The notes: generated by a model from the letters alone, not told the origin. Positions 34,500-43,417 are shown, numbered from the stretch's first letter. The stretch is DNA of 64,000 nucleotides from Clostridium hydrogenum (GCF_021432385.1 NZ_JAEACT010000005.1:124001-188000), one strand, 5' to 3'. Numbers and translations are program-made.

Positions 34500-36593
34500 A
34501 TGAATAGACGTAGGTTTTCAATATGCTCGTTAATAATTTTAATAATGCTTACTATAAACATTGTATTTGGAGCTATACCGATACATGCTGCAACTAATGA
34601 TATAAAAACGAAAAGTTTTAGTTTTGGAAGTGATGTTAATTTTAAAGGGGTATTTTCATCTCACTCTCTATATTTTACTATAGATAAATATTCCGTGCCT
34701 AAATCGGTACAAGCTAATATAATTTTTACTATTAGTCAATTAGTTACTGAAGCAAAAAATGCCACAATTACATTTTCTGTTAATGGAACTTCTTTTTACT
34801 CATCAAAAGTGTTTTATAAAGATAACACTGAAGAACAAAATATACAAGTATCCATACCAATGAATTTAATTAAATCAGGAATTAATGAATTTAAAGTGGA
34901 AACTTATTGTAGAATATCTGATGGATATTGTACGGATGATGTTAATAATGCCAATTGGATAACATTAAAAAAAGACTCCAGTATATTGATGCAATCTGTG
35001 GACAAGGAAAGTACAAATAATATTTCTGAATTTCCATATCCGTTTATAAAAGCCAATGAAGATAACAATAATAATGTCGCAATAGCAATACCTGATAATT
35101 ATAATGAAGATGAATTGACGGCAGCACTTATGCTTCAATCCTATTTTGGAAAATTAAATGGAAGTGAAGGCTTTAAGGGAGTAGTCATGAAATATTCTTC
35201 TATACCAAAGGATAAAGATATTATATATATAGGAGGATTTAAAAGTTTACCTAGTAATATTAAGGCTTTATATGGCAGCAAAGTTTCAGCGGAAGATTAT
35301 AATGGGGCTGCATTAATAAAAAGGTCAAATTCTCCTTTTAACAATGATGGAAAACTAATGTCAATATTAAGCGACGATGGAGATATGCTCATTAAGGCTA
35401 TAAAGTTATTAATGAATAACGATTTAGTTAGCCAGATAAATACAGATACATTTAAAGTGGATAAAAGTGTAAAGGTAGATGAGAATCCACAAGAAGAATC
35501 GATAAATCTCACTTTCAAGGATTTAGGTTTGAATGAAATGCAATTAACAGGACCTTTTAGACAAAGTGCCTCGTTAAGCTATACACTTCCAAGTAATAGG
35601 GTTTTAGCTAGCGGTGCTAAAATAAAGCTGTTTGTAAGGTATTCTCAAAACCTAGATTTTGATCGCTCCTTATTAACAATATATATAAATGGAACACCTA
35701 TAGGCAGCAAGAAATTAGAGAAAGATCTTGCAAATGGGGATCAGTTAGAATTGCCTATACCTAATGATGTAAAAATATCAAATTATATAGATATAAAAGT
35801 TGCTTTTGATTTGGAGCAAAAAAACTCAACTTGTGAATTTAGACAAGAAGAAACTCCTTGGGCACTTGTAACTGGCGATTCATACATATATATACCAAAT
35901 AATAAATTAAATTTTTATAAATTTGAAACATATCCTCAGCCCTTTATTTCAGAAAGAGAGTTTAATGATGTTGCAATTGTAGTCCCAGAAAATTTATCTG
36001 AGGATGAGATTGAGGGCATAAGTAAGATGTTCTCATATATGGGCAACGACATGAGCTATAATAGTGGAAATTTAAAGGTTGTAGATGAAAAAGATTTTTC
36101 CAGTAAATATAATAACATGAATTTAATATTATATGGCACTCCCCAAAATAACAAGGTCATAAAAGCTTTAAATTCTAAACTGTGGTTTAAATATAATGAT
36201 CAATATAATTCATTTATAGGAAATGAAAAATTATATTTAACTAATCCTTATGCTTCCAATATATCAGTTTTTCAGTTTGATGTGTCACCTTATAATGAAA
36301 GTAGAGCTGCATTAATACTGACATCGCCTAATGAGGATTTGCTTTTAAAATCATTACAATATTTAACTTCATCAGATGGTATATCAAAGATTTCAGGTGA
36401 TTGTGCATTAATAGATAGCTATGGTAATGCAAGGAGCTTTAGGTTTAAGAAGGATAATACTAATTCCATGGTTGATAAGCTTCAATCTATAAAAACTAAT
36501 GGAAAAGTGTTTATTGGATTCATTGCCATGTTATTAATCTTTAGTATACTAGCAGTGGTATTGTATAAGTATAAATATAAGAAATTTAAATAA
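34500..36593 (+). CDS. BcsB-like exopolysaccharide synthase accessory protein (YdaN-like)
   Basis: 697 residues: signal peptide (to about residue 31), then a long extracytoplasmic region with two carbohydrate-binding-like and two flavodoxin-like repeats as in BcsB (FTIDKYSVPKSVQANI and later SLSYTLPSNRVL; NVAIAIPDNYNEDELTA and later DVAIVVPENLSEDEIEG). One C-terminal membrane helix (about 672-691) is followed by KYKYKKFK. It should bind the growing chain outside the membrane and pair with the GT2 synthase encoded ten bases upstream. ATG 34500 fits GGAGG better than ATG 34497. Confidence 0.87.
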   Translation: MNRRRFSICSLIILIMLTINIVFGAIPIHAATNDIKTKSFSFGSDVNFKGVFSSHSLYFTIDKYSVPKSVQANIIFTISQLVTEAKNATITFSVNGTSFYSSKVFYKDNTEEQNIQVSIPMNLIKSGINEFKVETYCRISDGYCTDDVNNANWITLKKDSSILMQSVDKESTNNISEFPYPFIKANEDNNNNVAIAIPDNYNEDELTAALMLQSYFGKLNGSEGFKGVVMKYSSIPKDKDIIYIGGFKSLPSNIKALYGSKVSAEDYNGAALIKRSNSPFNNDGKLMSILSDDGDMLIKAIKLLMNNDLVSQINTDTFKVDKSVKVDENPQEESINLTFKDLGLNEMQLTGPFRQSASLSYTLPSNRVLASGAKIKLFVRYSQNLDFDRSLLTIYINGTPIGSKKLEKDLANGDQLELPIPNDVKISNYIDIKVAFDLEQKNSTCEFRQEETPWALVTGDSYIYIPNNKLNFYKFETYPQPFISEREFNDVAIVVPENLSEDEIEGISKMFSYMGNDMSYNSGNLKVVDEKDFSSKYNNMNLILYGTPQNNKVIKALNSKLWFKYNDQYNSFIGNEKLYLTNPYASNISVFQFDVSPYNESRAALILTSPNEDLLLKSLQYLTSSDGISKISGDCALIDSYGNARSFRFKKDNTNSMVDKLQSIKTNGKVFIGFIAMLLIFSILAVVLYKYKYKKFK

Positions 36594-36731
36594 TATATTG
36601 TTAGAAATTGTAGATATACAACCAACATTATATTTATATTAGACTTTTTTGTTTATTTGGTAACTTTTTGTAGTATAATTCTCATATGTATTTTTATTTA
36701 TTACAGAATAATGAGTTTGGAGATAGTACTT

Positions 36732-37463
36732 ATGAAAAAAGCACTTATAGGAATAGTAGGAAATTTACTTATTGATCAAGGTGGGATGTTTCCTGGATAT
36801 GAAAGAGCTTATGTGAATAATGACTATATACAATCAGTTGAAAAAGCTGGCGGAACCCCTGTAATGTTGCCAGTAATTTCAGATTATGAAAAAGTAAAAA
36901 ATCAAATAGAAGCTGTAGATTCTATAATAATTTCTGGAGGCTTTGATGTTAATCCACTAATTTATGATGATGAGCCTTCACAAAAACAGGGCTTTTTATG
37001 TCCTGAGCGTGATGAATATGATCTTATGGTTATTAAAGCCGCTATGGAACTTAATAAACCTATATTAGGTATTTGCAGAGGAATACAAATTTTAAATGCA
37101 GCCTTAGGTGGAACTCTTTATCAGGATTTATCTCAAATAGAAGGCTGTTACATTAAACATGTACAAGAATCCAGACCAGAGGTAGCCGGACATAGTGTGG
37201 AAATTGTAAAGGGAACAAAATTGTATGATATCTTAGGAGAAAAAATTATAACAAATAGCTTTCATCATCAAGCAATAAAAGATTTAGCACCAGGCTTTAA
37301 AGTAGCTGCCCGTTCAAAAGATGGAGTCATAGAGGCCATAGAAAAAGAAGAAGGCTTTGTTATAGGCATTCAGTGGCATCCAGAAATGATGGCTAGAAAA
37401 GATAACAAGTTGATGCTTAATATCTTTAAAACATTGGTAGAAATATCAAGTAAGGGGGAGTAA
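36732..37463 (+). CDS. Gamma-glutamyl-gamma-aminobutyrate hydrolase-like class I GATase (PuuD family)
   Basis: 243 residues of the peptidase C26 type: GIVGNLL at the N-terminus, IISGGFDVNP, the nucleophile elbow GICRGIQ (Cys115) and the partner motif QWHPE (His216, Glu218). PuuD cleaves gamma-glutamyl-GABA in putrescine breakdown. In clostridia similar enzymes may hydrolyse other gamma-glutamyl compounds. ATG 36732 is chosen because GGAGA is eight bases before it, although the frame is open back to 36657. It is followed two bases later by an amino acid permease, suggesting uptake and cleavage of one substrate. Confidence 0.88.
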   Translation: MKKALIGIVGNLLIDQGGMFPGYERAYVNNDYIQSVEKAGGTPVMLPVISDYEKVKNQIEAVDSIIISGGFDVNPLIYDDEPSQKQGFLCPERDEYDLMVIKAAMELNKPILGICRGIQILNAALGGTLYQDLSQIEGCYIKHVQESRPEVAGHSVEIVKGTKLYDILGEKIITNSFHHQAIKDLAPGFKVAARSKDGVIEAIEKEEGFVIGIQWHPEMMARKDNKLMLNIFKTLVEISSKGE

Positions 37464-37465
37464 AA

Positions 37466-38749
37466 ATGGGGAATAATAAAAAATTAGGCTTATGGAGTAT
37501 AATCCTTCTTGGTATAAATGGAGTAATAGGTACAGGCATATTTCTTCTTCCAGGAAAAGCAATGAAACTTATGGGACCAGGAAGCATCTGGGTGTATTTT
37601 TTTGATATGGCATTGGTTATGGCCATGGCGTTATGCTTTGCAGAAGTTGCAGGTTTATTTAATAAAAATGGTGGTCCCTATGTTTATGCAAAAGAGGCTT
37701 TTGGAGAATTTGTAGGCTTTGAAGTGGGAATCATGAAATTGGTAGTAGGTTTTATAGCTTGGGCTACTTTTTCAGTTGGATTTACTACTGCCCTATCTAA
37801 TATTTGGCCGGCAGCCTCCACTCCTCTAGTTAAAAATTCAATAGAAATAGGTATAATTGTACTTTTATCAATTATAAATATTTTAGGAGTTAACTTTGCA
37901 AAAAATTTAAATAATATCATGACTATAGCAAAACTTGTACCCTTAGTATTATTTATAGCAGTAGGTATTTTCTTTATAAAAGGAGCAAATTTTGTGCCTA
38001 TGTTTCCAACTAAAGTAACTCCATCAAGTTTTGGTGCTACAGCAATATTAATATTCTTTGCTTTTACTGGTTTTGAAGCTATAGCAGTAGCAGCTGAAGA
38101 TATGGAAAATCCAAAAAAGAATGTGCCTGTAGCAATTTTAATAACTATGTTTTTAGTATCAATAATATATATATTAATTCAAGCAGTATCTATAGGAACA
38201 TTAGGATCAAAGCTTGCAGAAAGCAGTACTCCAGTAGCACAATCAGCAGCTGTATTTCTAGGAGGCTTTGGAGGAATTTTAGTTACAGTTGGTACTTTAG
38301 TATCTATAGGAGGTATAAATATAGCAGAATCTTTTATACTTCCAAGATCAGCCATGGCTTTAGCTGAAGATGGACTTTTGCCTAGAATCTTGGCTAAGAA
38401 AAATAAATCGGGTACTCCCTATGTAGCAATCATAGTAACTGCAGTTTTAACTATTCCTATTGCTTTATCAGGAAGCTTTACACAACTTGCAGCAATAAGT
38501 GCAATTTCAAGGTTTACACAATATATACCAACCTGCCTTGCTGTTATAATTTTTAGGAAAAAGGGAATGAAATCTACTTTTAAAGTACCTTTTGGACCAA
38601 TTCTTCCTATATTATCTGTAGGTATTAGCTGCTGGCTCTTAACTCAAGCAACTAAGGTTCAAATTATATGGGGACTTGGCGCAATAATAATAGGAATTCC
38701 CCTATATTTTATAATGAAAACTGGTGACAAAAAAACTTATAAAGCTTAA
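37466..38749 (+). CDS. APC superfamily amino acid permease
   Basis: 427 residues and about twelve membrane helices. The APC signature is at the N-terminus (LLGINGVIGTGIFLLPG), with NKNGGPYVYAKEAFGEFVGF, FFAFTGFEAIAVAAEDMENPKKNVP and LPRSAMALAEDGLLP later. These are quoted only to place the protein in the family; the substrate is unknown, with amino acids, polyamines or GABA all possible. It is probably co-transcribed with the upstream gamma-glutamyl hydrolase. GGGGGAG precedes the ATG. Confidence 0.9.
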   Translation: MGNNKKLGLWSIILLGINGVIGTGIFLLPGKAMKLMGPGSIWVYFFDMALVMAMALCFAEVAGLFNKNGGPYVYAKEAFGEFVGFEVGIMKLVVGFIAWATFSVGFTTALSNIWPAASTPLVKNSIEIGIIVLLSIINILGVNFAKNLNNIMTIAKLVPLVLFIAVGIFFIKGANFVPMFPTKVTPSSFGATAILIFFAFTGFEAIAVAAEDMENPKKNVPVAILITMFLVSIIYILIQAVSIGTLGSKLAESSTPVAQSAAVFLGGFGGILVTVGTLVSIGGINIAESFILPRSAMALAEDGLLPRILAKKNKSGTPYVAIIVTAVLTIPIALSGSFTQLAAISAISRFTQYIPTCLAVIIFRKKGMKSTFKVPFGPILPILSVGISCWLLTQATKVQIIWGLGAIIIGIPLYFIMKTGDKKTYKA

Positions 38750-38901
38750 TCAAATTAGTATAACATATCAGAGTAAATGGGCTGTTACACTAAAAATTGT
38801 TAAATCATGATTTTTAAATAGAACTAAAATGCATTGAGCGATGGCTGGTTCGGCTTGGCTTTAAATTTTAGTAATAGAATTTAAAATAAGTGATAATTTA
38901 A

Positions 38902-38939
38902 AAGAGGTAGTTACTGAAAAAGTAATTACCTCTTTAATA
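38902..38939 (+). terminator. Terminator downstream of the permease
   Basis: AGAGGTAGTTACT pairs with AGTAATTACCTCT around AAAAA-type loop bases and is followed by a T-rich stretch. The rest of 38750-39009 shows nothing else recognisable. Confidence 0.8.
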
Positions 38940-39009
38940 TTATTTACACTTCTAGTATTATTAAGGTACACATTCATTCAACAAATTGAACAAGCCTGCT
39001 GTTTTCAAT

Positions 39010-39038
39010 TTGATTTATTTTTACAAATTTAGTATAAT
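39010..39038 (+). promoter_or_regulatory. Promoter of tRNA-Ser(CGA)
   Basis: TTGATT (39010-39015), 17 bp, TATAAT (39033-39038), 28 bases before the tRNA. Confidence 0.7.
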
Positions 39039-39066
39039 ATTTAAGTGATATATAACTATAAAATCT

Positions 39067-39160
39067 GGAGAGATGTCAGAGAGGTCGAATGTGCACGACT
39101 CGAAATCGTGTGTGCGGGTACCAACTCGCACCGTGGGTTCAAATCCCACTCTCTCCGCCA
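39067..39160 (+). tRNA. tRNA-Ser (anticodon CGA), CCA encoded
   Basis: The acceptor arms GGAGAGA and TCTCTCC, anticodon arm CACGA-CTCGAAA-TCGTG with anticodon CGA, a long variable arm (GTGCGGGTACCAACTCGCAC) and a T arm GTGGG-TTCAAAT-CCCAC are all present. Discriminator G73 is at 39157 and CCA at 39158-39160. It reads UCG codons. A tandem array built from its 3' half follows at once. Confidence 0.95.
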
Positions 39161-39796
39161 AAAAAACAACAAAAGTAAAAACTAACAAAATTAAAATAAA
39201 TATGGGGCGCGGGTTGCAACTCGTACCGTGGGGTGAAAGGTCTAAATGACCTTTCACGGGTTGCTCACAGCGAGTAGCTGTGGTATAGCAACCCCGGCGA
39301 AATCCCACTCTCTCCGCCAAAAAATAACAAAAAGTAAAAACTAACAAAATTAAAATAAATATGGGGCGCGGGTTGCAACTCGTACCGTGGGGTGAAAGGT
39401 CTAAATGACCTTTCACGGGTTGCTCACAGCGAGTAGCTGTGGTATAGCAACCCCGGCGAAATCCCACTCTCTCCGCCAAAAAATAACAAAAAGTAAAAAC
39501 TAACGAAATTTAAATAAATGGGGGGCGCGGGTTGCAACCCGTACCGTGGGGTGAAAGGTCTAAATGACCTTTCACGGGTTGCTCACAGCGAGTAGCTGTG
39601 GTACAGCAACCCCGGCGAAATCCCACTCTCTCCGCCAAAAAATAACAAAAAGTAAAAACTAACGAAATTTAAATAAATGGGGGGCGCGGGTTGCAACCCG
39701 TACCGTGGGGTGAAAGGTCTAAATGACCTTTCACGGGTTGCTCACAGCGAGTAGCTGTGGTACAGCAACCCCGGCGAAATCCCACTCTCTCCCCCA
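39161..39796 (+). repeat. Four tandem 159-bp units derived from the tRNA-Ser 3' half
   Basis: The landmark GGGGCGCGGG occurs at 39204, 39363, 39522 and 39681, exactly 159 bp apart. Each unit has an AT-rich spacer, a variable-arm-like segment (GCGGGTTGCAAC...TACCGTGGG), about 65 bp inserted where the T loop would be, and then the exact tRNA tail AAATCCCACTCTCTCCGCCA. The insert forms two hairpins, GTGAAAGGTC/GACCTTTCAC and GGGTTGCT...AGCAACCC. Units 1-2 share one set of variants (CAACTCGTACC, GTATAGCAA) and units 3-4 another (CAACCCGTACC, GTACAGCAA). The last unit ends ...CTCTCTCCCCCAC, without the GCCA. No integrase is near. Confidence 0.92.
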
Positions 39797-39816
39797 CTTT
39801 ATGAAAGTGTGATATT

Positions 39817-40183
39817 ATGAAAACAATTGATGTTATATATTCACCAATCTGTGAGGCTAATGGTGCATTTTTAGGACAATTAGAGGAATGGATAAAAGAT
39901 ACTGATGTTAAAATAAATTATATTTCCATATGATAGTTTGACATTAAAAGAGATGGAATGTTACAAAACACAGGAAATTATAAGTAAAAAGGACAAGTTG
40001 GTTTTGGTATACCGAAAAAAGAAATGATAGATGAATTAATGTTTCAGCTTGAAAAGAAGTATTCTAAATTTACAAGGACTTTTAGATAAACTAGATGCCG
40101 GATTAGCCGGACCGCAAACTTTTAATTGGCTTGTGTTTTGTGCATTTGTTCCTAAAACTATTAATGAAATTGTCGTAAAGTAA
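39817..40183 (+). pseudogene. Gene remnants after the tRNA-Ser array
   Basis: A frame from ATG 39817 begins MKTIDVIYSPICEANGAF and stops after about 38 codons at 39931-39933. A second frame further on reads GQVGFGIPKKEMIDELMFQL and stops near 40089. A third (LDAGLAGPQTFNWLVFCAF, ending NEIVVK) stops at 40183. The pieces look like eroded ends of one or more small proteins, perhaps a thioredoxin-like protein at first. No intact gene is visible. Confidence 0.55.
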
Positions 40184-40237
40184 AGAATATGGTTGTTTCA
40201 AAATAAAAATTTGAGACAACCATATTCTTTACTTTTT
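40177..40237. terminator. Bidirectional terminator
   Basis: GTAAAGAATATGGTTGTTTC and its complement GAGACAACCATATTCTTTAC with an AT loop, and T runs on both strands. It ends the secreted-protein gene on the minus strand. Confidence 0.88.
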
Positions 40238-40582
40238 AACAGTACATTGAAATTTAACCGTTAGATGATCTGTATGATGATCACGCATAAAATCATTTAG
40301 TATTTTTGTTGGGTCGCTTTTATCATATTTTGAAGGATTGTTTTTAATGTATTCTTGCAAATCTGATTCTGAGTAATTTCTTGATAAAATTTTTACGTCA
40401 GATTGTGTTTGATTAATATTTTGATTTATAGGCTTTGCCTGACTTAGTAGCCTTTGATTTATAGCAGTTTTATTTTTTATGTTTTTGCTGTTATTATTTT
40501 TTGCAAATGAATTAAAGCCAATTAATGAACTAACCATAATTCCAATAGTTAAAAATCCAATAAGTTTATGTTTAGTATTCAT
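40229..40582 (-). CDS. Small secreted protein of unknown function
   Basis: 117 residues. The N-terminus MNTKHKLIGFLTIGIMVSSL is a signal peptide, with likely cleavage after NSFAK or FA. The mature part is polar and asparagine- and lysine-rich, ending DHHTDHLTVKFQCTVKK with a histidine-rich stretch. I do not recognise a family. ATG 40582 is chosen because GGGAGTG precedes it by seven bases; the frame extends eight codons further. The stop codon lies within the terminator stem. Confidence 0.7.
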   Translation of the reverse strand: MNTKHKLIGFLTIGIMVSSLIGFNSFAKNNNSKNIKNKTAINQRLLSQAKPINQNINQTQSDVKILSRNYSESDLQEYIKNNPSKYDKSDPTKILNDFMRDHHTDHLTVKFQCTVKK

Positions 40583-40703
40583 TGTATCACACTCCCATTT
40601 TTTCATTATAAATTTATTTTACATCAATAAAATGTACAAGTAAACCATATTATTTATTATATGTAAAAATTAGTATAATGAAGTAGAAGTCCCTTTTTTT
40701 CAA

Positions 40704-42464
40704 TCAATTATTTTCATTAATAAAATTATTAATATCTTCTTCAACTAACTTAAGTGAGCTAATCCAAAATTCTTCTGATGTTAGATCTATTCCAAGTGTA
40801 ACAGCAGCATCTTCAACAGAGCATTTGCCTGAAATAGAAAGAAAATAATCAAAATTTTTAACAAAGTTAGATTTATCTTTTATGTAAGAAGCATATAAGC
40901 CTTTTGTAAATAATAATCCAAAGGCATAAGAAACCATATAGTAAGGACGATTAGAATAGAATAATTGGGGAAGTGTCATCCACATATATTTATCTATTGT
41001 TTCTTTATCGATACTAGTTCCATATGCTTCAGCAAAGGCGTTCTTTAGCAATTCACATAATTCATTATAAGCGAGAATTCTATTCTTTCTGATTTCTAGT
41101 ACTTTTGATTCAAAATTATAATAGGCATATATGTCTAAGATAAGCTTAATATCTCTCATTAAAATTTCATTTAGCATGCTTAATTTTTCATTTTGGCTAG
41201 ATATTTTTAATAGCTTTTGTTGCAAAAAGTTTTCAGTGAATATTGCAGCGGATTCCATAACAGCCAGTGAACAATTACTGTTAATACTAGCTTCTGTGTT
41301 TAGGCAAGCATAGTGATAAACATGTCCAATTTCATGAGAAAGCTGCAAAATGTTATCAGAAGTACCTGCAAAATTAAATAATATCCTGCTTTCTTTTAAT
41401 GAATGTAAATTAACAGAAAAGCCGCCACTTCTTTTATTTTCCCTAGGTTCCGAGTCAATCCAATTTTCATCGAATACCTTTTTGGCAATAGAATACATGT
41501 TGCATCCAAAATCCTTTAAATTATCAAGTATTATTGATTTTGTTTCATCAAAGGAGTAGCATTTTTCATTTTTACCTAGAGGAGCAAATAAAGCATAAAA
41601 TGGCAAGGCATCATCATATCCTAAAAGTTTTGCTTTATGATTTATTCCTTTTTGGATTGTAGGTAGATATTTTTTAATAACCTTGAACATTGTGGTTACT
41701 GTTACTTCTTTTAATTTATAACTATCCATTGCCATATGAAATACTGAGTTATAACCTTTAAGTTCTGCCTCAGTAATTTGTTCACCTTTTATGGAATTAT
41801 ATGCCCATGCAGCGGTTTCTGAAATTTTATTATAGGAGCTTAGTTTGGCTTTAAAAACTTTTTCTCTAATTTTTAAATCGCTATTGGCAGATAAACCTTG
41901 AAGTGCTTGAAGGGGGAGTAACTCTTTTTTGCCTTGTAATTCTATTTCAATTTTAAGGTTTGATAAGGCAATTCGATGAAGATTTTCCCATGCCATTGAA
42001 CCAGTGCTTTTCATTTTGCCAAGCAATTTAACCTCATTCTTGGTTGGCATATGCTTTGCATTGTTTATAAGTTCACTAAGGTAGTATTCATAATCTTTAA
42101 AGCTTTTATGAATTATATCAGGTAGATTATTAATTGCTAATAACCAATTTTGAAATTCTCTTTCTGCTGATAGGATTTTAGGTTCAAAGGTTAGCATTTT
42201 ATTAAGAGTTTGCATTGCTAAAGTATTCTTTGTATCAGCTGCTGATATTAAATATGAATAAGGCCCTAGTTTGCTGAGTAAGTCTTCGGCTTTGTTTTTA
42301 AAATCAATAAAATAGAGTATTTTACTTTGTATATTGTCATGATTTTTGAAGTTTATATTGATCCAATTGAACGCATTGTCGATAGTATTTTCCAAAAGCT
42401 TTGTATCTTCTGTAAATTCTTTACATTGGAGGGAGGGGTAAATATTATTTAAATTCCAATTCAT
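40704..42464 (-). CDS. M3 family oligoendopeptidase (PepF-like)
   Basis: 586 residues. The zinc site is LSHEIGHVYHY (HExxH at 377-381), followed about 25 residues on by ESAAIFTENF with the third ligand glutamate. The N-terminal helical region begins MNWNLNNIYPSL, the usual start of PepF proteins, and YMWMTLPQLFYSNRPYYMVSYAFG (in part: FYSNRPYYMVSYAFG) is the substrate-binding end. It cleaves short peptides in the cytoplasm. AAGGAGG precedes the ATG. It is monocistronic. Confidence 0.9.
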   Translation of the reverse strand: MNWNLNNIYPSLQCKEFTEDTKLLENTIDNAFNWININFKNHDNIQSKILYFIDFKNKAEDLLSKLGPYSYLISAADTKNTLAMQTLNKMLTFEPKILSAEREFQNWLLAINNLPDIIHKSFKDYEYYLSELINNAKHMPTKNEVKLLGKMKSTGSMAWENLHRIALSNLKIEIELQGKKELLPLQALQGLSANSDLKIREKVFKAKLSSYNKISETAAWAYNSIKGEQITEAELKGYNSVFHMAMDSYKLKEVTVTTMFKVIKKYLPTIQKGINHKAKLLGYDDALPFYALFAPLGKNEKCYSFDETKSIILDNLKDFGCNMYSIAKKVFDENWIDSEPRENKRSGGFSVNLHSLKESRILFNFAGTSDNILQLSHEIGHVYHYACLNTEASINSNCSLAVMESAAIFTENFLQQKLLKISSQNEKLSMLNEILMRDIKLILDIYAYYNFESKVLEIRKNRILAYNELCELLKNAFAEAYGTSIDKETIDKYMWMTLPQLFYSNRPYYMVSYAFGLLFTKGLYASYIKDKSNFVKNFDYFLSISGKCSVEDAAVTLGIDLTSEEFWISSLKLVEEDINNFINENN

Positions 42465-42554
42465 TTAAGTTAAAGGCCTCCTTAAGATAATTCTTTAATA
42501 ATAGTATATAATTAAATGCTAAAAAGTCAATTAATTGTAAATTCAATTTAATAT

Positions 42555-42593
42555 GGGTATCGCCAACATCTCCGACTTATGTTGGCGATACCC
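42555..42593. other. Perfect 15-bp GC-rich hairpin
   Basis: GGGTATCGCCAACAT and ATGTTGGCGATACCC enclose nine bases. There is no T run on either side. It is unusually GC-rich for this genome and lies between divergent genes. Confidence 0.6.
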
Positions 42594-42654
42594 CAACTTA
42601 AACTTGTAGCTAAAAAAACACAATATTAATATTGTTTTTAAATTAAGGTAAATA

Positions 42655-42699
42655 TTGACAAAACATAACTACGGATTTATAATATGAAGTATACTTCAT
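42655..42699 (+). promoter_or_regulatory. Promoter with palindromic operator before the XRE gene
   Basis: TTGACA (42655-42660), 17 bp, TATAAT (42678-42683), then ATGAAGTATACTTCAT, a perfect 16-bp palindrome starting directly after the -10 box. A repressor bound there would cover the transcription start, so autoregulation by the XRE protein is likely. Confidence 0.75.
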
Positions 42700-42718
42700 G
42701 TTATAAGGTGGTCTAAAT

Positions 42719-42931
42719 ATGAAAAATCAAATTAAAAAATTTCGGAAGGAGCATAATATGACTCAGGAGCAATTAGCTGATATTGTTGGCGTATCAGCAA
42801 GGACAATTATTTCATTAGAAAAAGAAATCTATAATCCGTCAATTTTACTTGCATATAAAATAGCATGTGTTTTTCACACTACAATTGAAGAATTATATTT
42901 TTTAAAGGAGAGCATAAATTATGATATATAA
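42719..42931 (+). CDS. Small XRE family transcription regulator
   Basis: 70 residues, only a helix-turn-helix domain: IKKFRKEHNMTQEQLADIVGVSARTI, in part TQEQLADIVGVSARTI, then LEKEIYNPSILLAYKIACVF and a short tail. It resembles the YgzD/YozG-like group that is often paired with a small membrane protein. It overlaps the following gene by 11 bases. It probably binds the palindrome upstream of itself. Confidence 0.9.
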   Translation: MKNQIKKFRKEHNMTQEQLADIVGVSARTIISLEKEIYNPSILLAYKIACVFHTTIEELYFLKESINYDI

Positions 42932-43331
42932 TAAAAAAGGATTTATATCTGGAATATTTTTTCTATTTTTGGCGATTTGTAATGTTATTATACTTTTTAT
43001 AAATCCAAACAAGATTAGTATACTATTCTTAATTATTTGCCTTTTATTTTCAATACCAGAAATTTTAAGAAGTTTAAATGAAAAATCCAGTAATAAAGAT
43101 AAAGTGATAGAAGATGAACGTAAAATATATATTTATACAAGATCAGGCAATTCAACAGCTATTATTACGTTTTTACTATGTATTTTAATAATAATAGTGC
43201 TTACATTAAGCGGATCGAAATGGATAAGCACTAATTTAATTGCACCTATGATAACAATTTTATGTATTATTAGTTCTAGTATGTTAATAATATGGATTTG
43301 TTCATATATTTATTATAATAGAAAAGAATAG
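42921..43331 (+). CDS. Four-helix membrane protein paired with the XRE regulator
   Basis: 136 residues with four membrane helices in two pairs. A conserved polar segment between them reads VIEDERKIYIYTRSGNST, resembling the DUF2178 family. The function is unknown. In such pairs the membrane protein may modulate the regulator, but that is inference. AAGGAG precedes the ATG within the end of the XRE gene. Confidence 0.75.
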   Translation: MIYNKKGFISGIFFLFLAICNVIILFINPNKISILFLIICLLFSIPEILRSLNEKSSNKDKVIEDERKIYIYTRSGNSTAIITFLLCILIIIVLTLSGSKWISTNLIAPMITILCIISSSMLIIWICSYIYYNRKE

Positions 43332-43365
43332 TTTATAAAATTTTTTGTTCATACCAAAACAATCT

Positions 43366-43413
43366 AAAAAGAATAAGGGGGCTATTACACTAAAAATCCC
43401 CCCCTATTCTTTT
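43366..43413. terminator. Bidirectional terminator
   Basis: AAAAAGAATAAGGGGG and CCCCCCCTATTCTTTTT form the stem, and both strands end in T runs. It serves two converging genes. Confidence 0.85.
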
Positions 43414-43417
43414 TAAA

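Noticed and set aside
39021..39479. Open frame on the minus strand across tRNA-Ser and the tandem array (contains AERVGF repeats)
   Set aside because: It is the antisense reading of tRNA-Ser tails, a known false protein pattern; it has no ribosome site and repeats only because the DNA repeats.
39161..39796. CRISPR array
   Set aside because: The units are 159 bp, identical along their whole length including spacers, and start from a tRNA tail. No cas genes are present.
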